A stretch of 64,000 bases of DNA from Pseudomonadota bacterium (GTDB lineage: Bacteria; Pseudomonadota; Gammaproteobacteria; Steroidobacterales; Steroidobacteraceae): contig JANXUT010000055.1 of NCBI GenBank assembly GCA_025356075.1, positions 62,001 to 126,000 on the forward strand, given 5' to 3'. Shown here piece by piece: positions 45,588 to 52,237 of this stretch (the first letter of the stretch is position 1; every line of letters starts with the position of its first letter). Made by a program: the position numbers and the translations under genes. The notes beneath the pieces were generated by a model. It worked only from the letters and a program-made list of their open reading frames with translations, did not search any database and was not told where the DNA came from.

Positions 45588-46022
45588 TCAATGAATGGTC
45601 GCACCATCGATGGGCACCGGTCGCGCGCACGGGGTCGCGGCTGTGGGCGCCGCCGCCGCCGCACACGGTGGGAGCACGTGCTTCAACTCGACCGAGGGGT
45701 GCGTGTCCGTGACCTCCGGCGCCGCGAGCACGGAGCCCGAGACACCGGCGGTCGGCCCGGGCGGCGAATGCTTGACGGTGGTCAGCAGTCCGAAGCCGAA
45801 GACCCCGATCAACGGAATCGTGATCACCATACCCCACGTCAGCAGGCGATCCGCGACTTCCGTCCAGCTGCTCTTCGGTTCTGAAATCAGTCTCGCCCCC
45901 TCAACATCCGCCGGCTCGATCGAGTGCTGCGCGGCGCGAGGCCGGTATCGTACCGCCTGGCCACGGGGGAGGCCACGGCCTGGGCCGTCCCTGGCTACGT
46001 GCTCTTGCGGCGTGCGAGCCAC
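45588..46022 (-). CDS. possible small single-pass membrane protein, hypothetical
   Basis: Open frame of 144 codons with a GTG at 46022. The upstream third is Arg/Pro-rich and may not be translated, but the region from [17 protein letters not shown] onward has a clear hydrophobic helix ([20 protein letters not shown]) and then a Pro/Ala-rich tail. No family recognised. It overlaps the end of yaiI by 28 bases if the full frame is used. The true start and even coding status are uncertain; the alternative is a non-coding gap. Confidence 0.35.
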   Translation of the reverse strand: MARTPQEHVARDGPGRGLPRGQAVRYRPRAAQHSIEPADVEGARLISEPKSSWTEVADRLLTWGMVITIPLIGVFGFGLLTTVKHSPPGPTAGVSGSVLAAPEVTDTHPSVELKHVLPPCAAAAAPTAATPCARPVPIDGATIH

Positions 46023-46456
46023 GCATCGAGGTGCGCGGCGAATGCCTTGCGATCGGCCTGCGTGAGTGGCGGTGGCCCGCCGCCGACGTTGCCGCTCGAG
46101 CGCATCGTGTCCATGAAGTCGCGCATCGTGAGTAGCCCGCGAATCGTGTCGGCCGAGTAGCGTTCGCCGCGCGGGTTGAGCGCATCGGCGCCCTTCGCGA
46201 TCGCCTCGGCGGCCAGCGGAATATCCGCGGTGATGACGAGATCGCCGGGCGCGGCGCGCTTGACGATCTCGTTGTCGGCGACATCGAAGCCGGAGGCGAC
46301 GCGCACCACCTTGAGGTTCGCGATGCGCGGCACGCTGAGCGCCTGGTTCGCCACCAGGGTCACGGCGACGCCGGTGCGCTCGGCGGCGCGATAGAGGATG
46401 TCCTTGACGACGTTCGGGCAGGCATCGGCGTCGACCCAGATGCAGGCCGCCGTCAC
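45995..46456 (-). CDS. yaiI: YaiI/YqxD family protein (DUF188)
   Basis: A 153-residue protein of the DUF188 family, likely a PIN-like nuclease fold of unknown substrate. Conserved: [53 protein letters not shown] and [16 protein letters not shown] at 46456 with GGGGAGGG upstream fixes the start; the frame is open further upstream but only with Arg-rich sequence that shadows the next gene. It marks the last ordinary chromosomal gene before the plasmid-like block. Confidence 0.92.
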   Translation of the reverse strand: MTAACIWVDADACPNVVKDILYRAAERTGVAVTLVANQALSVPRIANLKVVRVASGFDVADNEIVKRAAPGDLVITADIPLAAEAIAKGADALNPRGERYSADTIRGLLTMRDFMDTMRSSGNVGGGPPPLTQADRKAFAAHLDAWLARRKST

Positions 46457-46496
46457 GACCGCCCTCCCCGTCCGGACCCTCGGGACGACGAGGCGA

Positions 46497-46955
46497 TCAG
46501 GCGCCCTCGCCCAGCTGCCGTTCGAGCTCGGCGATCCTCGCCTGGGCACTCGCGAGAGCCCGGGCAAGCTCCGCGACCCGCCGTTTCGCGCCCTCCACTT
46601 CCCGCGCCGCGAGGTCCGCCGCGGCGAGACGCGCGCGAAGTGCATCCGTCTCCCGCGCCCAGCGTTCCTGGTGGGTGCGCTCGCGATGCTCGGCGAGGTC
46701 GGCGCGGGCCACGGCCGCTTCCCGCGATTCGTCGGACTTGGGCCGCGGCGGCCCGACGCCCGCGCGCGCGCCCCGGTCGCGCTCCTCGGAGCGCGATTCG
46801 TTGAGCACGCGGTAGATCCTAGCGACGCCGCCGCGGGCGCCGTAGCGCGCGAGCAGGAGCTCGCGGACGGCAACGCCCGTGATCCGCTCCCCGCTCGTGC
46901 CGAGCTCGCGGATGGCCGCCCGGATCGACTGTTCGGTCAGGATCGGAGGACGCAT
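46497..46955 (-). CDS. KfrA-like DNA-binding protein
   Basis: A 152-residue protein with an N-terminal helix-turn-helix segment ([34 protein letters not shown], then [12 protein letters not shown]) matching the KfrA N-terminal domain, and a long coiled coil rich in Ala, Arg and Glu (about residues 60-150). KfrA of IncP plasmids represses its own promoter and supports stable inheritance. This copy is shorter than plasmid KfrA (over 300 residues), so its coiled coil is truncated or belongs to a smaller subfamily. ATG at 46955 gives MRPPILTEQ; a perfect inverted repeat lies 23 bp upstream. Confidence 0.82.
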   Translation of the reverse strand: MRPPILTEQSIRAAIRELGTSGERITGVAVRELLLARYGARGGVARIYRVLNESRSEERDRGARAGVGPPRPKSDESREAAVARADLAEHRERTHQERWARETDALRARLAAADLAAREVEGAKRRVAELARALASAQARIAELERQLGEGA

Positions 46956-46977
46956 GCCGGGCAGCCTAGCTGAACTA

Positions 46978-46993
46978 ACGGAAAGTTTTCCGT
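46978..46993. promoter_or_regulatory. candidate operator, inverted repeat upstream of the kfrA-like gene
   Basis: ACGGAAA (46978-46984), two bases, then TTTCCGT (46987-46993): perfect 7-bp arms. The position 23 bp before the kfrA-like start matches the autoregulatory operator expected for KfrA proteins. A related sequence recurs at 47089-47100. Confidence 0.45.
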
Positions 46994-47083
46994 AAAACGC
47001 CATCGCCACGATCCCAAGCCCCCATTCCGGGGCCCTTGCGGACCATCAAAGTCAATTAAGTCAAATAGATAGACCCCTCCATT

Positions 47084-47100
47084 GTTCCACGGAACGTTCC
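47084..47100. promoter_or_regulatory. candidate operator, overlapping inverted repeats
   Basis: GTTCC-AC-GGAAC-GTTCC: the pentamer alternates orientation three times, giving GTTCCACGGAAC (12 bp) and the perfect 10-bp palindrome GGAACGTTCC. It shares the ACGGAA core with the repeat at 46978 and sits about 25 bp ahead of the candidate promoter for the 33-codon ORF. Confidence 0.4.
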
Positions 47101-47122
47101 ACGCCCGGGCGGTGATCAGCCA

Positions 47123-47149
47123 TTGAAACCGGGCCGCCCGCCCTGATAT
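47123..47149 (+). promoter_or_regulatory. candidate promoter for the 33-codon ORF
   Basis: TTGAAA (47123-47128) and TGATAT (47144-47149) separated by 15 bases, somewhat short for sigma-70. It would place transcription start near 47157 and leave a leader of about 17 nt carrying AAAGGAG. Confidence 0.3.
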
Positions 47150-47173
47150 CGCAGTGCAGCAAAGGAGATCACC

Positions 47174-47275
47174 ATGGGCATCATCGAGTTCATCAGCGGC
47201 ATGTTCCTGATCGGCGTTCCGGCACTCGTCCTTGCCGAGACGCTCGAGTCGAGCAAGCCCGCCACCAAGGACTGA
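47174..47275 (+). CDS. 33-residue small hydrophobic protein, unannotated type
   Basis: ATG at 47174 preceded by AAAGGAG with a 7-nt spacer, among the best ribosome binding sites in the window. The peptide starts MGIIEFISGMFLIGVPALVL, an N-terminal transmembrane-like helix, and ends in a charged tail with ESSKPATKD. Stop TGA at 47273-47275. A strong 13-bp stem-loop follows 23 bp later, and a possible promoter lies upstream. Nothing in it is diagnostic of a known family. Its position between the kfrA-like and rep-like genes suggests a plasmid accessory function, such as a small membrane toxin or stability peptide, but this is inference only. Confidence 0.6.
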   Translation: MGIIEFISGMFLIGVPALVLAETLESSKPATKD

Positions 47276-47428
47276 CCGTGTCAGCATCGCGGTACCACGA
47301 GCGATCCCGCGTCTCCCCGACGCCGCGGGATCGCTCCTCTCGCCGGATCTGACCCGCCGGCTCTCGAGCCCTCGAGGGCCGCAGGCCTCTCTCGTCTTTG
47401 CATCTGAATTCCCGAACAGAGTCTGTTC
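47276..47428. other. gap after the small ORF, terminator only
   Basis: 153 bp between the small ORF and the stop of the rep-like gene on the opposite strand. It contains the 13-bp stem-loop described separately and no other feature. Confidence 0.5.
47299..47336 (+). terminator. stem-loop terminator, convergent genes
   Basis: Perfect 13-bp inverted repeat GAGCGATCCCGCG (47299-47311) and CGCGGGATCGCTC (47324-47336) with a 12-nt loop. No T-run follows on either strand (CTCTCGCC on the plus strand), so it may need Rho or act mainly as an RNA-stabilising hairpin. It separates the rightward small ORF from the leftward rep-like gene. Confidence 0.6.
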
Positions 47429-48391
47429 CTAAATCCCTCCTGCAGCGCTGCATAGCTCGGGCAGCGCGCGCCGGATACCCCAGTCGGGCGGCATGCGGTT
47501 CGGGCTCGACCAGAGGCCCTCGCGGACCTTCTTGAGCGCGATATTGAGCGCGAGCGGGACCGGGAACTTGAGCAGCGCACCCTCCTCCACCGCGTAGACG
47601 ATCTCGCCGAGAAGCGCCGTCGGGACGGTCCCGCCGCGGGCTGCCGCAAGCGTCCCGATGCCTTGCCGAAGCCGCATGACCTCGAGCGCGCCGAGGCGCC
47701 GGCGCGGTGCGGGACCCGGATTCGCCGCGCTTTGGCGGGGAACCGGCCGCGCACGGGCGAGTGACTCGAGCGTCGAGAGCACGTGGGCCCGCTCGGTCGG
47801 ATCGAGGCGCGTGCCCTCGTCGAACTCAACGGAGCTTCGGCGGTGGGTGCTTGCCTGCGAGAAGCGGGTCCGTTCGGCGGCCGAGAGGCGCGCAAAGACG
47901 AGCCTCGACGCCTCCCGGTCGAGCGTCGCGGGCGGGACCTGGGCCGCGGGGCTCACCGGCTCAATCGGCGGCGCGGCAGCGTCGACCGTCGCGACCGGGG
48001 CGCCCTGCCGGCGGTTAGGCTCGCGCGCGAGGCTCGAGACGAGATCGCGGGGTACCCGCACCTCGGTCACGGCGGTGGCCTGGTTGAACGGGTTCCTCGG
48101 ATCGCGGCCGGGGTCCTGCCGGCGAACGAGCGCGAGGCGCTTCAGCAGCTGATACGCCCGGGTCACCGTCGCCGGGTCGAGGCAGCAGTCCCGCGCGACG
48201 AGCCTCAGCGGCACCTGACTGCACCAGGTGCCATTCTGGGCGCCGAGATCCCAGTGATACCAGTACACGCGCTCGGCCGAGGCCGGCATCCCCTGCTGCC
48301 AGACCCAGCGCTCGAGCGGCTTCGGGCGCATCGTGAAGTACTTTTCCCGGACCAGCGTGACTCTAGGATCACGCGTGTTTTCGATCGACAT
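47429..48391 (-). CDS. plasmid-type winged-helix DNA-binding protein, possible replication initiator
   Basis: A 320-residue protein, N-terminal domain (about 25-115) of winged-helix type: VPLRLVARDCCLDPATVTRAYQLLKRLALVRRQDPG is a HTH with wing. A Pro/Ala-rich linker follows, then a C-terminal helical domain (GALEVMRLRQGIGTLAA, IVYAVEEGALLKF, NIALKKVREGLWSSPNRMPPDW). I cannot match it to a named Rep family. Placed directly downstream of parA-parB it could be the replication initiator, an accessory partition protein or a transcriptional regulator. ATG at 48391 has GGGGAG 4 nt upstream, a slightly tight spacing; the frame is open for 11 more codons. Confidence 0.85.
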   Translation of the reverse strand: MSIENTRDPRVTLVREKYFTMRPKPLERWVWQQGMPASAERVYWYHWDLGAQNGTWCSQVPLRLVARDCCLDPATVTRAYQLLKRLALVRRQDPGRDPRNPFNQATAVTEVRVPRDLVSSLAREPNRRQGAPVATVDAAAPPIEPVSPAAQVPPATLDREASRLVFARLSAAERTRFSQASTHRRSSVEFDEGTRLDPTERAHVLSTLESLARARPVPRQSAANPGPAPRRRLGALEVMRLRQGIGTLAAARGGTVPTALLGEIVYAVEEGALLKFPVPLALNIALKKVREGLWSSPNRMPPDWGIRRALPELCSAAGGI

Positions 48392-48541
48392 GACTCTCCC
48401 CTCGCCAATGCAGACGATTTGCAAAAAACTGGGGAATCGAGGGGTTTTGGCCTTGACCGACCGAAGCGGTGGTCCTAACCTTCTAACTGCCAGGTTTGAC
48501 GGGTTAGTGGCGGTTTCCTCTACTCAATCCCCAAACGTGAG

Positions 48542-48565
48542 AAAGGCCCCGCAAGGGGCCTTTTT
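48542..48565. terminator. bidirectional-type stem-loop terminator
   Basis: AAAGGCCCC (48542-48550), loop GCAA, GGGGCCTTT (48555-48563), then TT: a perfect 9-bp stem with an A-run on one side and a T-run on the other. Best T-run is on the plus strand, but the only plausible transcript ends are those of leftward parB, for which TTTCTC follows the stem. Confidence 0.6.
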
Positions 48566-48651
48566 CATTTCGGTGGTGCCATCGCATCTCCCCTGGGCGC
48601 CCGCAGGCGCGCCGCTACCAAACACGCAAATTCGAGACCCCCAGAAACGCG

Positions 48652-48674
48652 GAAGGCCGGACAAGCCGGCCTTC
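48652..48674 (-). terminator. stem-loop, likely parB terminator
   Basis: GAAGGCCGG (48652-48660), loop ACAAG, CCGGCCTTC (48666-48674): a perfect 9-bp stem, about 125 bp beyond the parB stop, on the strand of parB. No strong T-run. Confidence 0.5.
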
Positions 48675-48727
48675 TGGTGAGGGTGTCAGCGGCCCCGTCG
48701 GGGGGCGGCTCGGGCCTCGCGGGCCGA

Positions 48728-48745
48728 TTATGTACGCGTACATAA
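48728..48745. repeat. 18-bp perfect palindrome, copy 1 (candidate centromere/parS)
   Basis: TTATGTACGCGTACATAA is identical to its reverse complement. It is followed by TTGCC, as is the second copy 45 bp to the right, making a 23-bp direct repeat. It lies 56 bp beyond the parB stop. ParB-type proteins bind palindromic sites, so this pair is the obvious candidate for the partition site; binding by another regulator is possible. Confidence 0.6.
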
Positions 48746-48772
48746 TTGCCATCGGCGACCGCCCGGACGCGT

Positions 48773-48790
48773 TTATGTACGCGTACATAA
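48773..48790. repeat. 18-bp perfect palindrome, copy 2 (candidate centromere/parS)
   Basis: Same 18 bases as the copy at 48728, also followed by TTGCC, with only 10 bp to the parB stop codon at 48801. The two copies are 45 bp apart start to start, about four helical turns, so bound proteins would sit on nearly the same face of the DNA. Confidence 0.6.
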
Positions 48791-48800
48791 TTGCCGGCGC

Positions 48801-49862
48801 TCATGGCTTTACCCGCTTCGTAAGCCACCGGGTCAGGTGCTCCTTCAGCTCATCGCCCGCCGCCGCCGCAAGCGGCTTGTCGACGAGGCTGCCGAACTTA
48901 AGCACGAGGCCGTTGCCCCGCTGGCCCATCGTATAAAGCGTCTTGCCACGCACCTTCACCGTCTCGGTCTTGGCCGCGCGGGCCTCCCGGCGCGGCGTCG
49001 CGGAAGCGACGAGCTCCCGGAGGACCAGGGACGCATCGCGGGGCGTGGGCCGCCCGGCAATCTCGGCCGCCGCCGCGAGGACCCGCGCCTCGTCGGCCTT
49101 GAGCGCAGCGCCGAGCTCACGCGCCCAGCGAAGCGCGATCGAGCGCGGGTCGCCGAAAGCCGCAAGCACGGGGTCGGGGAGGGTGGCGATCCTGACGTAC
49201 GTCGAAATCACGCTCTGGTCGAGGCCGACCGCGGAGGCGATGTCGGCCTGGGTCTCGAAGCAGCCAGCCTCGAGCCAGGACGCGTACATCTGGCCGTATT
49301 CATAGGGCGACAGATCGCTGCGGGCGAAATTCTCGCTGTGCATCTTGAGGACGTGCTCGCGCGCATCGGCGGCGCTCGCATCGAGGAGCGAAAGCACCGC
49401 AAAGCCGCCTTCGAGCTCGGCCTCGAGCGCGAGCGCGACCGCATGGCGGCGGTGTCCGTAGACGATCTCGTAGTCGAAGTCCGGCGAGCCCGCGAGCGGC
49501 CGCACGCGGATGGGATCCAGCTGGCCGCGGCGGCTGATATCGTCCTTCAACTCAATGAACGCCGGATCGGTGGGATCGAGGCTGCGCTCGTGGCGGTTCG
49601 CGAACTCGCTCGCCCGGATGCGCCGGGGATCGAGCCTGAGCACCACGAGGCCGGCCGTGCGCTCGGCCTCGAGCCGTTCGATCGTGTCCTTTTGACGGGC
49701 GATCGTCTGGCCCGCGCCCTCGATCATCGCGTGGCCGAGCTTGGTCGGCGTCGAGTAGGTACGGGCGACCGGCGCGACCGCGCCGATGGTCCCGGCCCGC
49801 ATCGCGGCGTCCAGATCCTCCAGCACGTCATCGCCCACCGAGCGGCGGTCCTTCGCGCTCAC
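48801..49862 (-). CDS. parB: ParB/RepB/Spo0J family partition protein
   Basis: A 353-residue centromere-binding protein. It has the ParB N-terminal CTPase/nuclease-like domain: VLRLDPRRIRASEFANRH, then the arginine patch GHRRH at residues 136-140 and SENFARSDLSPYEYGQMY at 176-193. A HTH for DNA binding follows at about 203-225 (TQADIASAVGLDQSVISTYV). The C-terminal half would carry dimerisation. It resembles the plasmid/second-replicon RepB-type group, not the chromosomal ParB next to ParA in the rnpA-gidB region. The start ATG overlaps the stop of parA by four bases (ATGA). Confidence 0.95.
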   Translation of the reverse strand: MSAKDRRSVGDDVLEDLDAAMRAGTIGAVAPVARTYSTPTKLGHAMIEGAGQTIARQKDTIERLEAERTAGLVVLRLDPRRIRASEFANRHERSLDPTDPAFIELKDDISRRGQLDPIRVRPLAGSPDFDYEIVYGHRRHAVALALEAELEGGFAVLSLLDASAADAREHVLKMHSENFARSDLSPYEYGQMYASWLEAGCFETQADIASAVGLDQSVISTYVRIATLPDPVLAAFGDPRSIALRWARELGAALKADEARVLAAAAEIAGRPTPRDASLVLRELVASATPRREARAAKTETVKVRGKTLYTMGQRGNGLVLKFGSLVDKPLAAAAGDELKEHLTRWLTKRVKP

Positions 49863-51121
49863 GAGATACCCCCGGCGTCGCGGCCCTCGACGACCCAGTG
49901 CTCGCGCACCAGCGCCTCGATCTCCTCGTTCACGTCGTCGAGGAATTCCATGGCGCGCCGGAGCGTCCGCCGGTCACCGACGAAGGACTCGTAGGCGGTC
50001 TGCATGTCGGGACCGGTGCGAAGCGCAGCCGAGAGCGCCAGGTTCTTCGCGACGACTGACCCCGGGAAGCCCTTGCGCACCCAACGCTCGATCTGCTGGT
50101 GGACCTTGTTGTTCGGCTCGAATTTCGAGAGCAAAATCCTAACGAAATCAAAGCTCTTCTCGCGTCCTTCGTACTGGTTGATGACATCGAGGTTCGACGT
50201 CAGCATGCGCAGGAAGAGCGCGGCCGAGGCGAAATCCATCATCGCGGGGGTGAGCGGCACCAGCAGCCCCGTCGCGGCGAAGAGGGCATTCATCGTAATG
50301 AAGCCCTGCGCGGGCGGCGTGTCGATGACGACGATGTCGTAGCGATCGCCGAGCGCCTCGAGTCCCTCGAGGAGCGGCCGGTAGAACACGAAGCCCGTCT
50401 CGCCACCCTGGCGCTTCGCGAGCGCGAACTCGGCATCCGAGAGCGCGAGGTTCGCCGGAATGAGGTCGAGACCGTGCCAGTGGGTGCGCCGGATGATATC
50501 GGCGAGGCGCGGAGTGTCGCCCATGAAGAACGGGAGCGCCGTCGCCTCGTCCGGGATGTCGCTGTCGGGCAGGAGCCCGAAGAGCGTCGTCAGGCTCGCC
50601 TGCGGATCGAGGTCGAGCGCGAGGGTCCGATAGCCCTTGAGCGCGAAGTACTGGGCGAGGTGGATCGCCGCGCTCGTCTTGCCGACACCGCCCTTGAAGT
50701 TCGCGACCGTCACGACGGCCTGGCGAGTGCCCGGCTGCCGCCACGGCAGGGTCCCGGCGTAGCGACGGAATTCCTCGACGTCCTTCAGCGTGAACATGCG
50801 CTTGCGACCGGTGGTATCGCCTTTTGGCAACTCCTTGGTCTGGATCGCATATTCCAGTGTTTTGCGAGGCATCGGCACGAGCTCGGCCACCTCGGTCAGG
50901 GTGTACCGGCGCGGAGTCTTCTCGAGGTTCGGTGCGAGTGCGCGGCGGCGGGCGAGGGCGAGAATGCCCTGTGCGACAGTGGTCATCGCGCCGAGCGACT
51001 CGATGCCCACGCGCTGCGGCCGGGTTGCCGGAGTCGAGAGATCCTCCCCCAGCGAGGCCTCCAAATCGGCTACCGCGGCGCTCTCGGACAAATCGAACCC
51101 CAGTCCACTTAGATGTACCAT
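49859..51121 (-). CDS. parA: ParA-family ATPase with N-terminal HTH (plasmid type Ia)
   Basis: A 420-residue partition ATPase. Residues about 70-125 form a MerR-like HTH (RYTLTEVAELVPMPRKTLEYAI, RKRMFTLKDVEEFRR), as in type Ia plasmid ParA and RepA of repABC, which also repress their own operon. The deviant Walker A is FKGGVGKTS (about 142-150), with LALDLDPQASLT and IDTPPAQGFITMNAL as the other nucleotide motifs. ATG at 51121 is chosen because a promoter-like element ends directly in front of it; no SD is present, so it may be leaderless. Coupled to parB. Confidence 0.95.
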   Translation of the reverse strand: MVHLSGLGFDLSESAAVADLEASLGEDLSTPATRPQRVGIESLGAMTTVAQGILALARRRALAPNLEKTPRRYTLTEVAELVPMPRKTLEYAIQTKELPKGDTTGRKRMFTLKDVEEFRRYAGTLPWRQPGTRQAVVTVANFKGGVGKTSAAIHLAQYFALKGYRTLALDLDPQASLTTLFGLLPDSDIPDEATALPFFMGDTPRLADIIRRTHWHGLDLIPANLALSDAEFALAKRQGGETGFVFYRPLLEGLEALGDRYDIVVIDTPPAQGFITMNALFAATGLLVPLTPAMMDFASAALFLRMLTSNLDVINQYEGREKSFDFVRILLSKFEPNNKVHQQIERWVRKGFPGSVVAKNLALSAALRTGPDMQTAYESFVGDRRTLRRAMEFLDDVNEEIEALVREHWVVEGRDAGGIS

Positions 51122-51128
51122 GGCCGAT

Positions 51129-51156
51129 GTTATATCAAGTCGCCACCGGGGCACAA
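51129..51156 (-). promoter_or_regulatory. candidate parA promoter
   Basis: On the minus strand TTGTGC (51156-51151) and TATAAC (51134-51129) with a 16-base spacer. Transcription would start at about 51122, at or next to the ATG at 51121, so parA mRNA would be leaderless or nearly so. Confidence 0.4.
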
Positions 51157-51306
51157 TTCGCCGCCGATCATGGTCATAGCTCGCGATAGCGGCGAAGACG
51201 TACCGGAGGGCGAGATGCCGGGCAACGCGGAGGATACGCCCCGAGGTTCGGGGACGCTACGCGCGGGAGGCTCGGCGAGCGGCGGGGGTGCCCGGGACTT
51301 GCGGGC

Positions 51307-51348
51307 AAAGAAAAAGCGGGGTCACCACCTACCGGTCGTGGCCCCGCT
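51307..51348 (-). terminator. strong rho-independent terminator with no upstream gene on its strand
   Basis: On the minus strand the arms 51348-51334 and 51329-51315 pair over 15 positions (one mismatch, one G-T) around a 4-nt loop and are followed by TTTTTCTTT. It faces leftward transcription and sits about 190 bp before the parA start. The gene to its right is on the plus strand, so the transcript it ends is not evident; it may insulate parA or end a small RNA. Confidence 0.7.
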
Positions 51349-51498
51349 CTGAGCGCCGGATCGCAGGGGGGAGGGGATAGCGAACCGGCACTGATTTCGA
51401 TTGGTGCGATGCGAAAAGGTTCCCAGGGGCGTTGCAGATTTTTCCTACTCCCTGCGACCCTGGGCGGACGGCTTGAACGACAAGGACACCCGGCACCC

Positions 51499-52023
51499 GT
51501 GGACGGCACGCTGACCTTTCGCCGCTGTACCCCGACCGACGGCGCACTGCTGCGCCGGGTCGCGTTCGAGTGCTACGCGCCTTACTACGCCGATCTCTGG
51601 GAAGAGGGCGGCATGGAGGCGTACCTCACGGCGCTCTACGAGCCGGTCCGGCTCGCGTCCGAACTTGGCGATCCCAACTTGAGCTTCGAGCTCGCCTATC
51701 GCGGCGACGCGCCGGTCGGGTTCGCGAAGCTCCACTTGCGGTGCGACCGCGCCGAGACCCCGAACGCCGCCTATCTCGAGCGGGTGTACGTGGCGCTGTC
51801 GGTCGCGGGCCAGGGTGTCGGGCGGCAGCTGATCGAGCGCGCACTCGGAGCCGCCCGCGGTCGCGGCCGGGAGTGGGTCTGGCTGCAGACGATGGCCGAT
51901 GCCCAAAAACCTCTCGCGCGCTATCTCGATGCCGGCTTCGTCGAATGCGGCCGCGCCCGCCTCGATGCCCCGAAGGTCCGCCCGGACCGGCGCGGCATGC
52001 TGGTCCTCAGAAAGGGCCTCTGA
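51499..52023 (+). CDS. GNAT family N-acetyltransferase
   Basis: A 174-residue acetyltransferase if GTG at 51499 is the start (protein begins MDGTLTFRRCTPTDGALL, the usual GNAT start); an in-frame ATG at 51409 adds 30 residues that do not look like this family. The acetyl-CoA-binding core is LERVYVALSVAGQGVGRQLIERALGAARGRG, followed by YLDAGFVECGRARL. The substrate is unknown. It lies between parA and the relaxase gene; GNAT genes are common cargo in plasmids, occasionally as toxins, but no antitoxin-like partner is adjacent. Confidence 0.85.
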   Translation: MDGTLTFRRCTPTDGALLRRVAFECYAPYYADLWEEGGMEAYLTALYEPVRLASELGDPNLSFELAYRGDAPVGFAKLHLRCDRAETPNAAYLERVYVALSVAGQGVGRQLIERALGAARGRGREWVWLQTMADAQKPLARYLDAGFVECGRARLDAPKVRPDRRGMLVLRKGL

Positions 52024-52141
52024 CGAGGGCGAGCGTGGCGGCGCCCTCGACCGGCTGATCGCCTGCCGGCATCCGCCTTGACCCGCGCGGCCGCTTTCAG
52101 CGCGAACGCCGCAATTTCACCTCTCGGCCCGCAGGCGCCGC

Positions 52142-52158
52142 TGCGCAAAGCTTGCGCA
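52142..52158. other. candidate oriT hairpin near the relaxase gene
   Basis: TGCGCAA (52142-52148), AGC, TTGCGCA (52152-52158): a perfect 7-bp inverted repeat, 80 bp upstream of the relaxase start. MobQ relaxases nick next to an inverted repeat, usually immediately beside their own gene. The sequence CTTGCGCAC to its right loosely recalls GC-rich MobQ nic regions (such as AAGTGCGCCCT of RSF1010), but the match is weak. The rest of the 214-bp gap shows nothing else. Confidence 0.3.
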
Positions 52159-52237
52159 CGCATCTTTCGCGTACTCACGCCTCGCGACGCGCGATCGGCA
52201 TCGCTGATCCGCGCGCCGACTGGCCAAGGACCGGCCC

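Larger units (their letters stand above)
48392..48800. other. 409-bp regulatory gap between the rep-like gene and parB
   Basis: No gene. From right to left it contains the two 18-bp palindromes, two stem-loop terminators (48652-48674 and 48542-48565), and an imperfect hairpin 64-84 bp before the rep-like start (GACCGACCG at 48455-48463, CGGTGGTC at 48467-48474, one bulge). CTAACC/GGTTAG inverted halves flank 48475-48515. The composition is richer in A and T than the coding sequence around it. This is where an origin of replication with iterons would be expected, but no clear repeated iteron array was recognised. Confidence 0.55.
51122..51498. other. 377-bp gap upstream of parA
   Basis: Between parA (leftward) and the GNAT gene (rightward). 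It contains the candidate parA promoter next to the start codon and a strong leftward terminator at 51307-51348. No other ORF with coding character was recognised. If the GNAT protein starts at the ATG at 51409, the gap shortens to 287 bp. Confidence 0.5.

Noticed and set aside
45595-46065. Rightward 156-codon frame with Cys and Ser residues
   Set aside because: It lies over the leftward hydrophobic frame and the end of yaiI, has no ribosome binding site and no domain; judged a shadow.
47284-47340. tRNA or structured RNA at the 13-bp stem-loop
   Set aside because: A single long stem with no cloverleaf arms; it is better explained as a terminator between converging genes.
48730-48936. Rightward frame starting MYAYIIA with the same heptad repeated
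   Set aside because: The repeat is only the translation of the duplicated 18-bp palindrome and the frame runs into the antisense of parB.
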